A stretch of 64,000 nucleotides of DNA from Caulobacter henricii. GTDB taxonomy: Bacteria; Pseudomonadota; Alphaproteobacteria; Caulobacterales; Caulobacteraceae. The stretch lies in the NCBI RefSeq assembly GCF_001414055.1, contig NZ_CP013002.1:3286001-3350000 (forward strand). The letters run 5' to 3'. Positions 44,015 to 54,088 of this stretch are shown here, in pieces (within the stretch, counting starts at the first letter, position 1; each line of letters begins with the position of its first letter). The translations under genes were made by a program, and so were the position numbers. The notes beneath the pieces were generated by a model. The model worked only from the letters and a program-made list of their open reading frames with translations, had not been told where the DNA came from and searched no databases.

Positions 44015-44105
44015 GGTTCTTCGCCTTAGATCCGTCGGTCTACGGGACCGGTAGCCCAGGCCCGTAAATATAGTGTCTCAATCGCCCGGGCGCCCCTTGA
44101 TTAGG

Positions 44106-44174
44106 GGGCCCAGGTGATTTTTTCGGATCGTCGACTGGCGGTCGCAAAAAACCTGGGCCCCGCTAGGGCGGGGT
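44106..44174. terminator. inverted repeat and hairpin between sucD and sucA
   Basis: GGGGCCCAGG (44106-44115) and CCTGGGCCCC (44153-44162) are perfect inverted arms, each flanked on the inside by a T- or A-run. Overlapping the second arm, CCCCGC-TAGG-GCGGGG (44159-44174) makes another hairpin. On the minus strand this could terminate or attenuate transcription coming from sucCD before sucA. Confidence 0.6.
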
Positions 44175-44186
44175 TTCGGTAGCAGA

Positions 44187-46271
<2,085 letters not shown>

Positions 46272-46463
46272 GAGGGCCCGGTCTCGGCGACGGCTTTTCT
46301 GAAATGTGGCCGGGTTATAGGAGCGTGATTTCGCAGGCGCAACAGCGCGTGCCCGATAAGGTGAAGGCTTGGGCCGATCTTTGTCCAATCGGACATCCGC
46401 CCCGCCCTCCCCGAGGCCGGTTCGGCCACGGTCTGAAGCAGGCCTGATCTGTTACCGGTCACG

Positions 46464-46494
46464 CCCCGGAGACGCACTGGCTCCCCGGGGCGAT
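46464..46494 (-). terminator. hairpin downstream of the secreted-protein gene
   Basis: CGCCCCGGAGACGC and GCTCCCCGGGGCG (46464-46494 on the plus strand) can form an imperfect GC-rich stem just after the stop at 46505 on the minus strand. No T-run, so only a possible terminator. Confidence 0.4.
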
Positions 46495-46504
46495 CCGCCC
46501 GATC

Positions 46505-47200
46505 CTAGACGGGGGTATCCATAAACAGGATCAGAATCAGGGCCATGACGGCCGCCGCATCACGCTCCGGCGCGCCCTTGGGCGGCAGGTAGGCGGTCTT
46601 GCTCATGCCGGTCAGGTCGACCGCCGCGATCTCCTGGTCGCCGTTGCGGATCACATAGCCCACAGCACCAGTGCCCAGGCCGATCGGCATGGAGCCGACC
46701 TGCTTGGTCTCGGTCCGCAGGGTGAAAGATCCGAACTGCAGTTCGCCGGCGCGTTGCGGCGTCTGCAGGCGGGCCATCAGGCCGCCCTTGGCCTGGACCA
46801 GGGTGAAGGCGGCGGACGGACCGGCGCCGGCACCCTGGAAGGTGCAGACATAGGCCAGCTTGTCGCGGTCAAAGGTGATCCAGCCCAGGCCCGTGCGGCT
46901 TTCGCCGCCCTTGCACTGGATGGTCACGTCACCAAAGCTGGCGGTCGTGACATTGATCTCGGCCGAGGACTTGGAACTGGAATAGACGCCCAGGGCCTTG
47001 GTGGAGCTGCCGCGGACCTTGCTGAGGCCGCTGTACTCGGCAATGGTGAAGCCCGGGTGCAACAGGCCCTTGCCCTTGGTCCACTGCAGCTTGACCTTCT
47101 CGGTGCGGGCAATGAACGAGTCTGCGGCCTGGGCCGGGACTGCGCCGGCCAGCAGGCCGGCAAAAAGAACGGCGCTGAACAGCGCGGAAATCTTAGACAT
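46505..47200 (-). CDS. exported protein of unknown function
   Basis: 231 residues from ATG 47200, which begins MSKISALFSAVLFAGLLAGAVPAQA, a Sec signal peptide; an 18-codon open extension upstream lacks a better start. The mature part is beta-rich with regular alternation (FIARTEKVKLQWTKGKG, FTLRTETKQVGSMPIGLGTG) and two cysteines (TIQCKGG, AYVCTFQG) that could form a disulfide. The C-terminus is unusually hydrophobic (AAAVMALILILFMDTPV), possibly a membrane anchor or folding core. I recognise no family. It is transcribed alone between sucC and the MFS gene. Confidence 0.7.
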   Translation of the reverse strand: MSKISALFSAVLFAGLLAGAVPAQAADSFIARTEKVKLQWTKGKGLLHPGFTIAEYSGLSKVRGSSTKALGVYSSSKSSAEINVTTASFGDVTIQCKGGESRTGLGWITFDRDKLAYVCTFQGAGAGPSAAFTLVQAKGGLMARLQTPQRAGELQFGSFTLRTETKQVGSMPIGLGTGAVGYVIRNGDQEIAAVDLTGMSKTAYLPPKGAPERDAAAVMALILILFMDTPV

Positions 47201-47275
47201 GGTCGCCCTCTTGAAACGCGGCGCGTTCCTGTACCGAAGCCGTACAGAGGGCAAGGGCCTGCAACTGGATGGAGA

Positions 47276-48571
47276 CTACTCTACCCAGTCCTGCTTGAGG
47301 CGGCGTGAGGCCAGGATCAGCAGGCCGGCACTGACCACATAGAAGCCCAGCCCGAAATAGAGGGCATAGCGCATCGATTCCGCCCCATAGCGCGGGGCCA
47401 GCAGGTCAGAGACATAGCCGAAGAACCACAGGCCGACGGCCAGGCCCAGCAGGTTGTTGATCAGCAGGAACAGGGCCGAGGTCGTAGTCCGCATGGCGGC
47501 CGGGGCCAGGTGCTGCACGGCCGCGACCACCGGACCCAGCCAGGCCAGGTTCAGACCCGTGGGGATCAGGAACAGCAGGAAGGCCCAGACCATCGAATTG
47601 ACGTTCATGGCCAGCAGGAAGCACGGCAGGGCCACGAGGAAGCAGATGGCCGGGGCCAGGGCATAGGCGGCCTTGTTCTTGGCCCCGAAGCGGTCGGCCA
47701 GCACGCCGCCCAGCCAGATGCCTGCCACCCCGCCGATCAGGGACAGGGCGCTGTAGAACATCGCCCGCTCGGGCAGGCTGAGGCCGAAGCTGCGCTGGAA
47801 GAAGGTCGGCAGCCAGAAGGCCACGCCATAGCCGCAGATCGACGAGCAGGCCGCCCCGAACGACAGCAGCCAGAAGCTGGGCTTGGGCAGGATCGTGGCC
47901 AGGACCTTGCTGAAGGCCGGAGCCTTGGGTGCCTCGAGCGGAGCCACCTCGCCCGGCTCGCGATCCATGCCGCCCCGCGGCGGATCCTTGACCACCCACT
48001 TGAAGATCGGGGCCAGCAGCACGCCGGCCAGGCCTACGGCGATGAAGGCAAAGCGCCAGTCGACATAGGCGGCGATCAGCCCGCCGAACAGCACGCCCAG
48101 GGCCGTACCCAGCGGGATGCCGAACGAATAGACCGCCAGGGCCCGAGCTCTCTGCTCCTTGGGGAAATAGTCGGCGATCAGGGAATAGGCCGGCGCCACG
48201 CCACCGGCCTCACCGACCCCCACGCCCATGCGCGCCAGGAACAGGCTCCAGAAACCGCCCGCAAAGCCGCACGCCACCGTGAAACCGCTCCAGACGGTCA
48301 GGGCAACGGTCATGATCCAGGTGCGGCTGACCCGGTCGGCCAGCCAGGCCAGAGGCACGCCCAGAGTGGTGTAGAGCGCCGCAAAGGCGACCCCGCCCAT
48401 CAGGCCGAGCTGGGTGTCGGTGAGATGCAGTTCGGCCTTGATCGACCCGGCCAGGATGCCGAGGATCTGCCGATCCAGGAAATTGAAGGTGTAGGCGAGG
48501 ATCAGCATCGCCAGCACGACATAACGGTAACGCGAACCGGTCGCCGAAGGCTCGATCGGGCTCTGGCTCAT
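47276..48571 (-). CDS. MFS transporter (spinster/hexuronate-like)
   Basis: 431 residues with 12 predicted helices. LAYTFNFLDRQILGILAGSI and the loop-2 motif GVPLAWLADRVSRTWIM, then RMGVGVGEAGGVAPAYSLIADYFP, match the major facilitator subfamily often annotated as spinster-like. It is a secondary transporter of the inner membrane. Upstream on the same strand lies a TonB receptor gene with a terminator between, and further up a TetR regulator. The three together look like an uptake module for a particular organic substrate, which the sequence does not name. Confidence 0.9.
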   Translation of the reverse strand: MSQSPIEPSATGSRYRYVVLAMLILAYTFNFLDRQILGILAGSIKAELHLTDTQLGLMGGVAFAALYTTLGVPLAWLADRVSRTWIMTVALTVWSGFTVACGFAGGFWSLFLARMGVGVGEAGGVAPAYSLIADYFPKEQRARALAVYSFGIPLGTALGVLFGGLIAAYVDWRFAFIAVGLAGVLLAPIFKWVVKDPPRGGMDREPGEVAPLEAPKAPAFSKVLATILPKPSFWLLSFGAACSSICGYGVAFWLPTFFQRSFGLSLPERAMFYSALSLIGGVAGIWLGGVLADRFGAKNKAAYALAPAICFLVALPCFLLAMNVNSMVWAFLLFLIPTGLNLAWLGPVVAAVQHLAPAAMRTTTSALFLLINNLLGLAVGLWFFGYVSDLLAPRYGAESMRYALYFGLGFYVVSAGLLILASRRLKQDWVE

Positions 48572-48603
48572 GGTCGCTCCGCTGGAATTCTACACTGCAG
48601 ACA

Positions 48604-48641
48604 AAGAAATGGCGGCGGCCCTTTGCAGCGGGCCGCCGCCA
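48604..48641 (-). terminator. rho-independent terminator of the TonB-receptor gene
   Basis: TGGCGGCGGCCC (48610-48621) and GGGCCGCCGCCA (48630-48641) form a perfect 12-bp stem, with a T-rich tail on the minus strand (AAAGAAAT on the plus strand at 48603-48610). It lies 14 bases after the receptor stop and 33 before the MFS start. Confidence 0.85.
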
Positions 48642-48654
48642 GTCATGGCCTAGA

Positions 48655-50898
48655 TCAGAAGGCGACTTCGAGGCTGGCCGAGACCGTGCGCGGCGGGCCG
48701 TAGAAGCCGATGACCGAGTTGTTGTAGGTCGGCACACCGAAGTTGTAGCCACCGGTGCGGTAGCGCTCGTCGGTCAGGTTCTTGCCGGTCAGGGCCAGCT
48801 TGTAGTGACCGCCCGGGGCCGTCCAGATCGCCGTCAGGTCGACCAGGGTGAAGGCCTTCTGGTCGAGCAGGGGCAGCGGCAGTTCGAACTGCTGGTAGCT
48901 GTCGCGATAGCTGACCATCGGGGTGACGGCCAGGAGGCCGCCCGCCACATCGGCGGTCCAGGTCAGGCTGACATTGCCCGTCCATTCCGGCGTGTTCTGC
49001 AGACCATAGAGGTCGGCCACATTGATCACCTGACCGCCGGCCGGCACCGTCGTCGACGGGTTCAGCGGGTTGGGCGCACCACCCGGAACGAACCGGCTGA
49101 AGGTGTCGTACTTGGCATGGATGTAGCCGACGGCGACATTGGCCGAGAGGTTGGCGCTGAGCTTGGCCTTGGCCTCGAACTCGGCACCATACATCGTGGC
49201 CGCACCGGCATTGTCGATCGAGCTGGCGATGCCGCTGGGCACCACCACCTGGGTCGAGACCTGCTGGTCCTTGTACTTGGACAGGAAGATCGCCGAGGCG
49301 AACGAGACACGGCGGTCCAGGGCATAGCCCTTGAGGCCGGCTTCATAGGCGTCGACCACTTCGGGCTTGTAGCCATTGACGGTCTGCGGGGTGATCAGGG
49401 CGTCGCCGCGCATGTCCCAGCCGCCCGACTTGAAGCCCTTGGAATAGGACACATAGGTGCTCAGGTCGTCGCTCAGCTCATACGAAGCGCTGAGGCGCGG
49501 CGTGAACTGGTTGAACGAACCGTCGGTGCTGTAGTTGGTACGGGTCTGCAGGATCGGACGCGGGGTGCCGCCCTGATAGGGGGTGCGGGTCGCGCCGAGA
49601 TAGAAGAAGCGATAGCTGTTGCTGCGCTTGTGATCGCGGGTGGCGCGGGCACCCATCGAAACCTTCAGGCGCTCCGACAGATTGGCGCTGAAGTCGAAGA
49701 AGGCCGCGAAGCTCTGGGTGCTGACCTTGCCGCCATTGGCGATGGCCAGGCCCAGATTGCCGGCGATGGTGTCGAACTCGCCCGAGGCCTGGCTGTTCAT
49801 GTAGTAGAGGCCAAACACGCCCTGGACGTTCTCGTCCGAATAGACGGCCTGCAGTTCCTGCGAGAACGAACGGTCGTCATAGGTGGCCGGAATGTCGAGG
49901 GTCGGCAGCGGGGTACCGTCAAAGTCGATGACGGTGGTGGTGTGACCCTTGCGGCTGGCGGTGATCGACTTCAGCGTCAGGTTTTCCGACGCGTCCCACT
50001 GGCCGGTCAGCGACACGCCTTCGGTCTCGACCGAGTTGTCGTCGCCGAGGCCGGCCTGGGTGTCATAGATGTCGAGCACCTTGTAGCCGCCGACCAGGGC
50101 CGGCAGCTCGCGGTGACCGTGACGCGGGTTGGAGTCGTCCTGCACCTTGTCATAGGCCAGGCGGAAGAACAGGTCTTCGTTCGGCGCATATTCGGCGCTG
50201 AGGCGGATGGCCTGGACGTCCTTGTTATAGTGCTCGGCACCGGTGGTCAGGTTCTTGCCGTAGCCGTCGCGCTTGTAGACCGCATAGGCGCCGCCGACCG
50301 ACAGGCCGCCGCCGACCGGGGTCTGGCCCGAAAGCAGCAGGTCGGTCTGGTTGTAGCTGCCATAGGTGCCCTTGATCTTGCCATGAGCTTCATCGCCGAG
50401 GCGCTTGGTCACGTACTTGATCGCGCCGCCGATCGTGTTGCGGCCGTACAGGGTGCCTTGCGGACCGCGCAGCACTTCGATGCGCTCCACGTCGAACACG
50501 TCGAGCACCGCACCCTGCGGGCGGTAGACATAGACGTCGTCGACATAGAGGCCCACGCCGGGCTCATAGCCCCACAGCGGGTCCTGCTGGCCGATGCCGC
50601 GGATGTAGGAGATCAGGGTCGAGTTCGAACCGCGGGCGGTTTGAACGGTGATGTTCGGGGTGGTCTGCTGCAGGATGGTGATGTCAGCGCCGCCCTGGCG
50701 GGCCAGGGTCTCGCCGCTAAAGGCCGAGACGGCGACCGGAACGTCCTTGAGGTTTTCCTCGCGGCGACGGGCGGTGACGACCACCTCATCCACCGACAGG
50801 GTCGCGCTGGGGGCCGGAGCCTCCTGGGCCGAAACGGCAACAGCGGCCGCGCCCCATGCCGCGCCAGCCAGCAGCGCAGCCTTCCACATCGAAGTCAT
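48655..50898 (-). CDS. TonB-dependent outer-membrane receptor
   Basis: 747 residues from ATG 50898, which has GGAGGGGA ahead; it opens with MTSMWKAALLAGAAWGAAAV, a signal peptide. The plug domain begins after the TonB-box-like DEVVVTARRREENL and continues VPVAVSAFSGETLARQG and VLRGPQGTLYGRNTIGGAI. The 22-strand barrel follows and ends in PRTVSASLEVAF with terminal phenylalanine. It takes a large or scarce ligand across the outer membrane using TonB-ExbBD energy. Plug sequence places it among the large Caulobacter/sphingomonad group of receptors for plant-derived carbohydrates, aromatics or siderophores. Grouped with the MFS (downstream) and TetR (upstream) genes. Confidence 0.93.
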   Translation of the reverse strand: MTSMWKAALLAGAAWGAAAVAVSAQEAPAPSATLSVDEVVVTARRREENLKDVPVAVSAFSGETLARQGGADITILQQTTPNITVQTARGSNSTLISYIRGIGQQDPLWGYEPGVGLYVDDVYVYRPQGAVLDVFDVERIEVLRGPQGTLYGRNTIGGAIKYVTKRLGDEAHGKIKGTYGSYNQTDLLLSGQTPVGGGLSVGGAYAVYKRDGYGKNLTTGAEHYNKDVQAIRLSAEYAPNEDLFFRLAYDKVQDDSNPRHGHRELPALVGGYKVLDIYDTQAGLGDDNSVETEGVSLTGQWDASENLTLKSITASRKGHTTTVIDFDGTPLPTLDIPATYDDRSFSQELQAVYSDENVQGVFGLYYMNSQASGEFDTIAGNLGLAIANGGKVSTQSFAAFFDFSANLSERLKVSMGARATRDHKRSNSYRFFYLGATRTPYQGGTPRPILQTRTNYSTDGSFNQFTPRLSASYELSDDLSTYVSYSKGFKSGGWDMRGDALITPQTVNGYKPEVVDAYEAGLKGYALDRRVSFASAIFLSKYKDQQVSTQVVVPSGIASSIDNAGAATMYGAEFEAKAKLSANLSANVAVGYIHAKYDTFSRFVPGGAPNPLNPSTTVPAGGQVINVADLYGLQNTPEWTGNVSLTWTADVAGGLLAVTPMVSYRDSYQQFELPLPLLDQKAFTLVDLTAIWTAPGGHYKLALTGKNLTDERYRTGGYNFGVPTYNNSVIGFYGPPRTVSASLEVAF

Positions 50899-51102
50899 TG
50901 GGTTTCCCCTCCCTTGTACGTTCCGCCCACCCGAACCGGATCCTTGTGGCGGACACGTGCTCGGAGCTCGCATGTTCATCGAACCGCGAATAATCGCACT
51001 CTCACCCAGAGAACGCTGGGACGCCAGTCTTTTTTCATCAGGTGATGAAATGGTGTCAGGGTGTGGCTTTACAGCCCCGGAGACCAGGGCTCGACCTTGG
51101 GC

Positions 51103-51801
51103 TCAAGCCTTGGCGGCGCGGCCGATGACGGTCTCGAAGCCGGCCGCGCAATAGGCGAACAGCCGACGGCGTACCGACTCCAGGTCATGCGAGTGGCACT
51201 CGCCCTCCGACAGCGAGTCGATCCGTCCGGTCTCGGACAGGGCCAGCATCATCGAGCCGGTCAGGAACTGGTAGCACCAGTAGAGGTCACGATATTCAGC
51301 GTCCGGGCGGGCGGCCTTCAGGGTCTCGACCAGGCGATGGACCACCGGATCAAAGAACCGGGTCATGGTCTCCCCGCCCCAGACCGGGGTATTGTTCACC
51401 TGGGCGACGAGGACGAAATAGTTCTTCCAGCCCTTGCCGCCCTCCTGGGAGATGCGCAACAGGGGGTCGATGAAGGCCTCGATCACCCCCTCGACGGTCA
51501 TGGCCCCGGCATGGGACTTCACATAGAGATCCATCGAGGCCAGCCGCGCCTGGTTGAGGATCTCGGCCCGGCGCAGGAACACAGCGTCGAACAGCTCGCG
51601 CTTGGCCCCGAAGTAATAGTGGATCAGGGCCGTATCGACCCCGGCCTCGGCCGCCACCTGGCGGGTGGTCACACCGTAGAAGCCATGGCGCGCAAACAGG
51701 CCCTCGGCCGCGTCGAGAATGGTTTCCTTCAGGTCCAGGCCCTTGGCCTTGGACGGTCTGCCACGCCCGCCTGGACGGGCGCGGGGCTTGGCTGCGGTCA
51801 T
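51103..51801 (-). CDS. TetR-family transcriptional regulator
   Basis: 232 residues. A basic proline/arginine-rich leader (RARPGGRGRPSKAKGLDLKE) precedes the HTH at about residues 30-75 (ILDAAEGLFARHGFYGVTTR, QVAAEAGVDTALIHYYFGAK). The C-terminal domain (about 90-225) is of the TetR_C type found in CerR/AcrR-like repressors (FVLVAQVNNTPVWGGETMTR, FFDPVVHRLVETLKAA). It probably responds to a small hydrophobic ligand and controls the receptor/MFS genes that follow on the same strand after 204 bases, but no operator palindrome was identified with confidence. Confidence 0.9.
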   Translation of the reverse strand: MTAAKPRARPGGRGRPSKAKGLDLKETILDAAEGLFARHGFYGVTTRQVAAEAGVDTALIHYYFGAKRELFDAVFLRRAEILNQARLASMDLYVKSHAGAMTVEGVIEAFIDPLLRISQEGGKGWKNYFVLVAQVNNTPVWGGETMTRFFDPVVHRLVETLKAARPDAEYRDLYWCYQFLTGSMMLALSETGRIDSLSEGECHSHDLESVRRRLFAYCAAGFETVIGRAAKA

Positions 51802-51908
51802 TCGACTCTCTGGGCCTGCCGTGATTGCGCAGTACCCGGATGGCGCATCTGGACAAGCGTGGCAAGGCGGAAGGCCCGGAAGGGGCGTGCTTCCCGGCCC
51901 ACGCCGCA

Positions 51909-52026
51909 GCCCCCTCCTGACCGCTTCGCGGTCGTCCTCCCCCTTTCAGGGGGAAGATGAGATCGCCATCCTTCACCTTCCCCCTCCGGGGGAAGACGGT
52001 CGCGCAGCGACCCTTAGGGGGCAAGG
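51909..52026. repeat. REP-like palindromic element (family D), second locus
   Basis: CCGCTTCGCGGTCGTCC, CTCCCCCTTTCAGGGGGAAG, CTTCCCCCTCCGGGGGAAG and GGTCGCGCAGCGACC follow one another, each able to form a hairpin, and AGGGGGAAGATGA matches the element after zur (16983-17095). It begins the 740-bp stretch without genes between the TetR gene and the DUF2306 gene. Confidence 0.75.
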
Positions 52027-52077
52027 ACGGGGATAAGCTGCGCCTAATCCCCGAACGATCTCTGCGAGACTGCAGTG

Positions 52078-52500
52078 AAATCAACACTCTGAAAACAGTT
52101 TGAGCGCGTCCGTCCGACGCGCTGAAACCTCCCGTATTCTGTACCCACCTCGTCGCGAGGAAGGGGCGCAGGGCCAGCGACCATTGCGGCGGCGGGGGGT
52201 GATCGAGCGGGACTGGGCTTCAGGGGGATACTGAAGCGCGTCCGGGGACCTGGTTGCTGGCCAGACCCGCCCGCCGTCGGCGTGGTTGAAGGCAAAAGGG
52301 CGTGTCTGGCTGTAAGCCCGTCCTCTTCGACCGCCAGAACGCGCTGGAAACGGCGGGTTCCGGGTCCCGGTAAGGCCTCAACAGGGCCACCTGGCGGGAG
52401 GCTGACGGATAACGACCACGCGGAGCGGACGGCTTCGTCGAAACGGTAATCTCTATCTCTCATCCGGACGTCGTCCGGACGCTCCGCAGCCCTTCCCATC
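52078..52500. other. gene-free, hairpin-rich stretch; candidate structured RNA
   Basis: No convincing protein frame covers this stretch. Perfect small stems are abundant: AGCGCGTC-N5-GACGCGCT (52107-52127), CCTCG-TCG-CGAGG (52148-52160), CTTCAG-N7-CTGAAG (52218-52236) and TCCGGAC-GTC-GTCCGGA (52463-52479). The sequence is not simple repeat and differs from the REP families. Hallmarks of RNase P RNA, tmRNA, SRP RNA or common riboswitches were looked for and not found. It may encode a non-coding RNA on either strand, or be a decayed element. Confidence 0.35.
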
Positions 52501-52541
52501 CCTTCAGCGGCAAGCCGCGTGAAGCCGGAAAGCCGCGCCAT

Positions 52542-53093
52542 TCAACCGAGGAAGACGTGCCACATCAGCCGGCCGGGCAGGAAGGTGAACAGGCCGGCGA
52601 TCAACAGGCCGCCGACGAACATCCCGGTCATGGCCCGGGCATGCTGGCGAACCTTGCGGCGCTTGATGGCGAAGATGGCCATGGGCAGGGCGATCAGGGT
52701 CCAGCCGCTGAGCAGGTGGATGAGGCTGAAATGGCCGGGATTGATCGTTCGGATGAACAGCGAACTGACCGCCGTCAGGGTCATGGCCAGGACCCAGGTC
52801 CAGCCCAGCGCCTTGTGCAGGCCCGTGCCCTTGACCCCCGCCAGCAGCACCGCGCCGATCACGAAGGCGGTGACGGCCCCGGCGACGTGCAGCTGGATCA
52901 CCAGGGGTGCGGCGGCAAGCAGGCCGAGGTCCGGCGCATGCGGCCGGAATCCCAGGCCCTGCAGGACACGAAGCGGCGCCGCAAGCACACCCGGGCTGGC
53001 CGCCAGGATCGCCAGGGTGGCGGCCCCGAGGGCCAGAACGCCAAAACGACCGCTCAGGGTGGGACGCTGCATTGACTTGTCTTGATCGGCCAT
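52542..53093 (-). CDS. DUF2306-type membrane protein
   Basis: 183 residues from ATG 53093, six bases after GAGGAG; an ATG at 53099 would touch that site. Five predicted helices cover most of the protein: about 14-35, 50-72 (IQLHVAGAVTAFVIGAVLL), 82-100, 112-132 (FSLIHLLSGWTLIALPMAIF) and 148-170. Conserved histidines (QLHVAG, GLHKALGW, LIHLLS, QHARAM) recur in helices, as in DUF2306 and cytochrome-b561-like proteins, where they could bind haem; this is inference. Its start is divergent from the LytTR regulator, only 66 bases away, so the regulator is the prime candidate for controlling it. Confidence 0.78.
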   Translation of the reverse strand: MADQDKSMQRPTLSGRFGVLALGAATLAILAASPGVLAAPLRVLQGLGFRPHAPDLGLLAAAPLVIQLHVAGAVTAFVIGAVLLAGVKGTGLHKALGWTWVLAMTLTAVSSLFIRTINPGHFSLIHLLSGWTLIALPMAIFAIKRRKVRQHARAMTGMFVGGLLIAGLFTFLPGRLMWHVFLG

Positions 53094-53159
53094 CTTCATC
53101 TCCTCGGGCGACGGCGCTGTGTGGTCCGTCGGCGCCCCTTCCCTGGAGCTCTGCCTCAC

Positions 53160-53978
53160 GTGCCTCAACCGTCGTTGCGTCAGTCACCGCCCGGCCTTCG
53201 TGAGTGGCTGGCAAACGCCATTCACGCTTCGCGAACGGCGCTGACGACCGCAGAGGCCAAGCGTGGTTTCGGGGTCTCAGCCTGCGCCGGCCTGTTCCTG
53301 GCCCTGATCGGTCCGTTCGGCTCCGACCAGGCCCCGATGCTGGTTCGGCTGCCCTACTGGATCGGCCTGTGCGTCGCGGGGGCCGTCGTCGGCACCGGCG
53401 TCAGCCACCTGGTCGACCGGGACGGACGGGCGGAGTCACGACCGGTCCTCTATGGCAGCCTGGTCGCGATCGGCATCACCCTGCCCTTTACAGGCGTGGT
53501 CTGGCTGGTAACCGAATTGGCCTTTCATGCGGGCACGCCGCGCCTTCCCGCCCTGCCGATCTATCTGGGGCCGGTGTTCACGATCACCGCCGCCATGACC
53601 GCCCTGAACTTCCTGGTCCAGCGCAAACCGCCCGAGACCCATGCCGGCCCGGCCGGCGCGCCCGCCCCCCGGTTCCTGGAGCGCCTGCCGCCCCGCCTGC
53701 GGGGGGCCCAGCTGTTCGCGGTGGCGGCCGAAGACCACTATCTGAGGCTCTACACCTCAAGGGGGGAGGATCTGATCCTGCTGCGCCTGTCCGACGCTGT
53801 GGCGGAACTGGAGGGTATCGAAGGAGCCCAGACCCATCGTTCCTGGTGGGTGGCCAAGGCCGCCGTGCAGGAGGCCCGCCGCACCGATGGCCGGGCGATC
53901 CTGACCCTGCCCGGCGGCGTCGAGGCCCCGGTCAGTCGCGCCTACGCCCGGGCGCTGCGAGAGGCAGGCTGGTTCTAG
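53160..53978 (+). CDS. membrane-anchored LytTR-domain transcriptional regulator
   Basis: 272 residues from a GTG at 53160. The frame is open upstream from 53082 but that part overlaps the divergent gene's start. Four helices form the N-terminal half (about 40-57, GLFLALIGPF; 70-92; 98-124; 135-157). The C-terminal LytTR DNA-binding domain (about 175-270) shows LRGAQLFAVAAEDHYLRLYT, THRSWWVAKAAV and APVSRAYARALREAGWF, the family's core and terminal pattern. It probably senses a membrane signal and binds DNA directly. Divergent partner is the DUF2306 gene, a recurrent pairing. Its TAG stop is formed by the first bases of a dispersed repeat. Confidence 0.88.
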   Translation: MPQPSLRQSPPGLREWLANAIHASRTALTTAEAKRGFGVSACAGLFLALIGPFGSDQAPMLVRLPYWIGLCVAGAVVGTGVSHLVDRDGRAESRPVLYGSLVAIGITLPFTGVVWLVTELAFHAGTPRLPALPIYLGPVFTITAAMTALNFLVQRKPPETHAGPAGAPAPRFLERLPPRLRGAQLFAVAAEDHYLRLYTSRGEDLILLRLSDAVAELEGIEGAQTHRSWWVAKAAVQEARRTDGRAILTLPGGVEAPVSRAYARALREAGWF

Positions 53979-54053
53979 AGCGTTTTCCGATAAGTGTGAA
54001 ACGGTTATCGGATCGAAAAACGCTCTAAACTTTTGATTTAGAGCGTTTTTCGC
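53976..54053. repeat. alphaproteobacterial palindromic repeat (family E)
   Basis: TAGAGCGTTTTCCGATAAG runs into GAAACGGTTATCGGATCG and closes with AAAACGCTCTA (54017-54027); a second inverted arm TTTAGAGCGTTTTTCG follows (54038-54053). It includes the stop codon of the LytTR gene. A shortened relative lies at 37524-37560. Confidence 0.8.
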
Positions 54054-54088
54054 CCGACCCTGATGACGCCATCAGGTCGGAAAGGGCT

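Noticed and set aside
41078..44029. 983-codon frame antisense to sucA
   Set aside because: A mirror of the strongly GC-biased sucA gene; sucA itself is unmistakable and the antisense product has no family features.
52078..52500. RNase P RNA, tmRNA or SRP RNA
   Set aside because: No GAGGAAAGTCC (RNase P), no tag-peptide coding region or T-loop/CCA end (tmRNA), and no CAGGTCCGGAAGGAAGC core (SRP) on either strand.
52044..52541. 165-codon minus-strand frame in the gene-free stretch
   Set aside because: It uses TTA, AGA and other codons avoided in this genome, is low in secondary-structure character, resembles no family and runs through several perfect stems; treated as non-coding.
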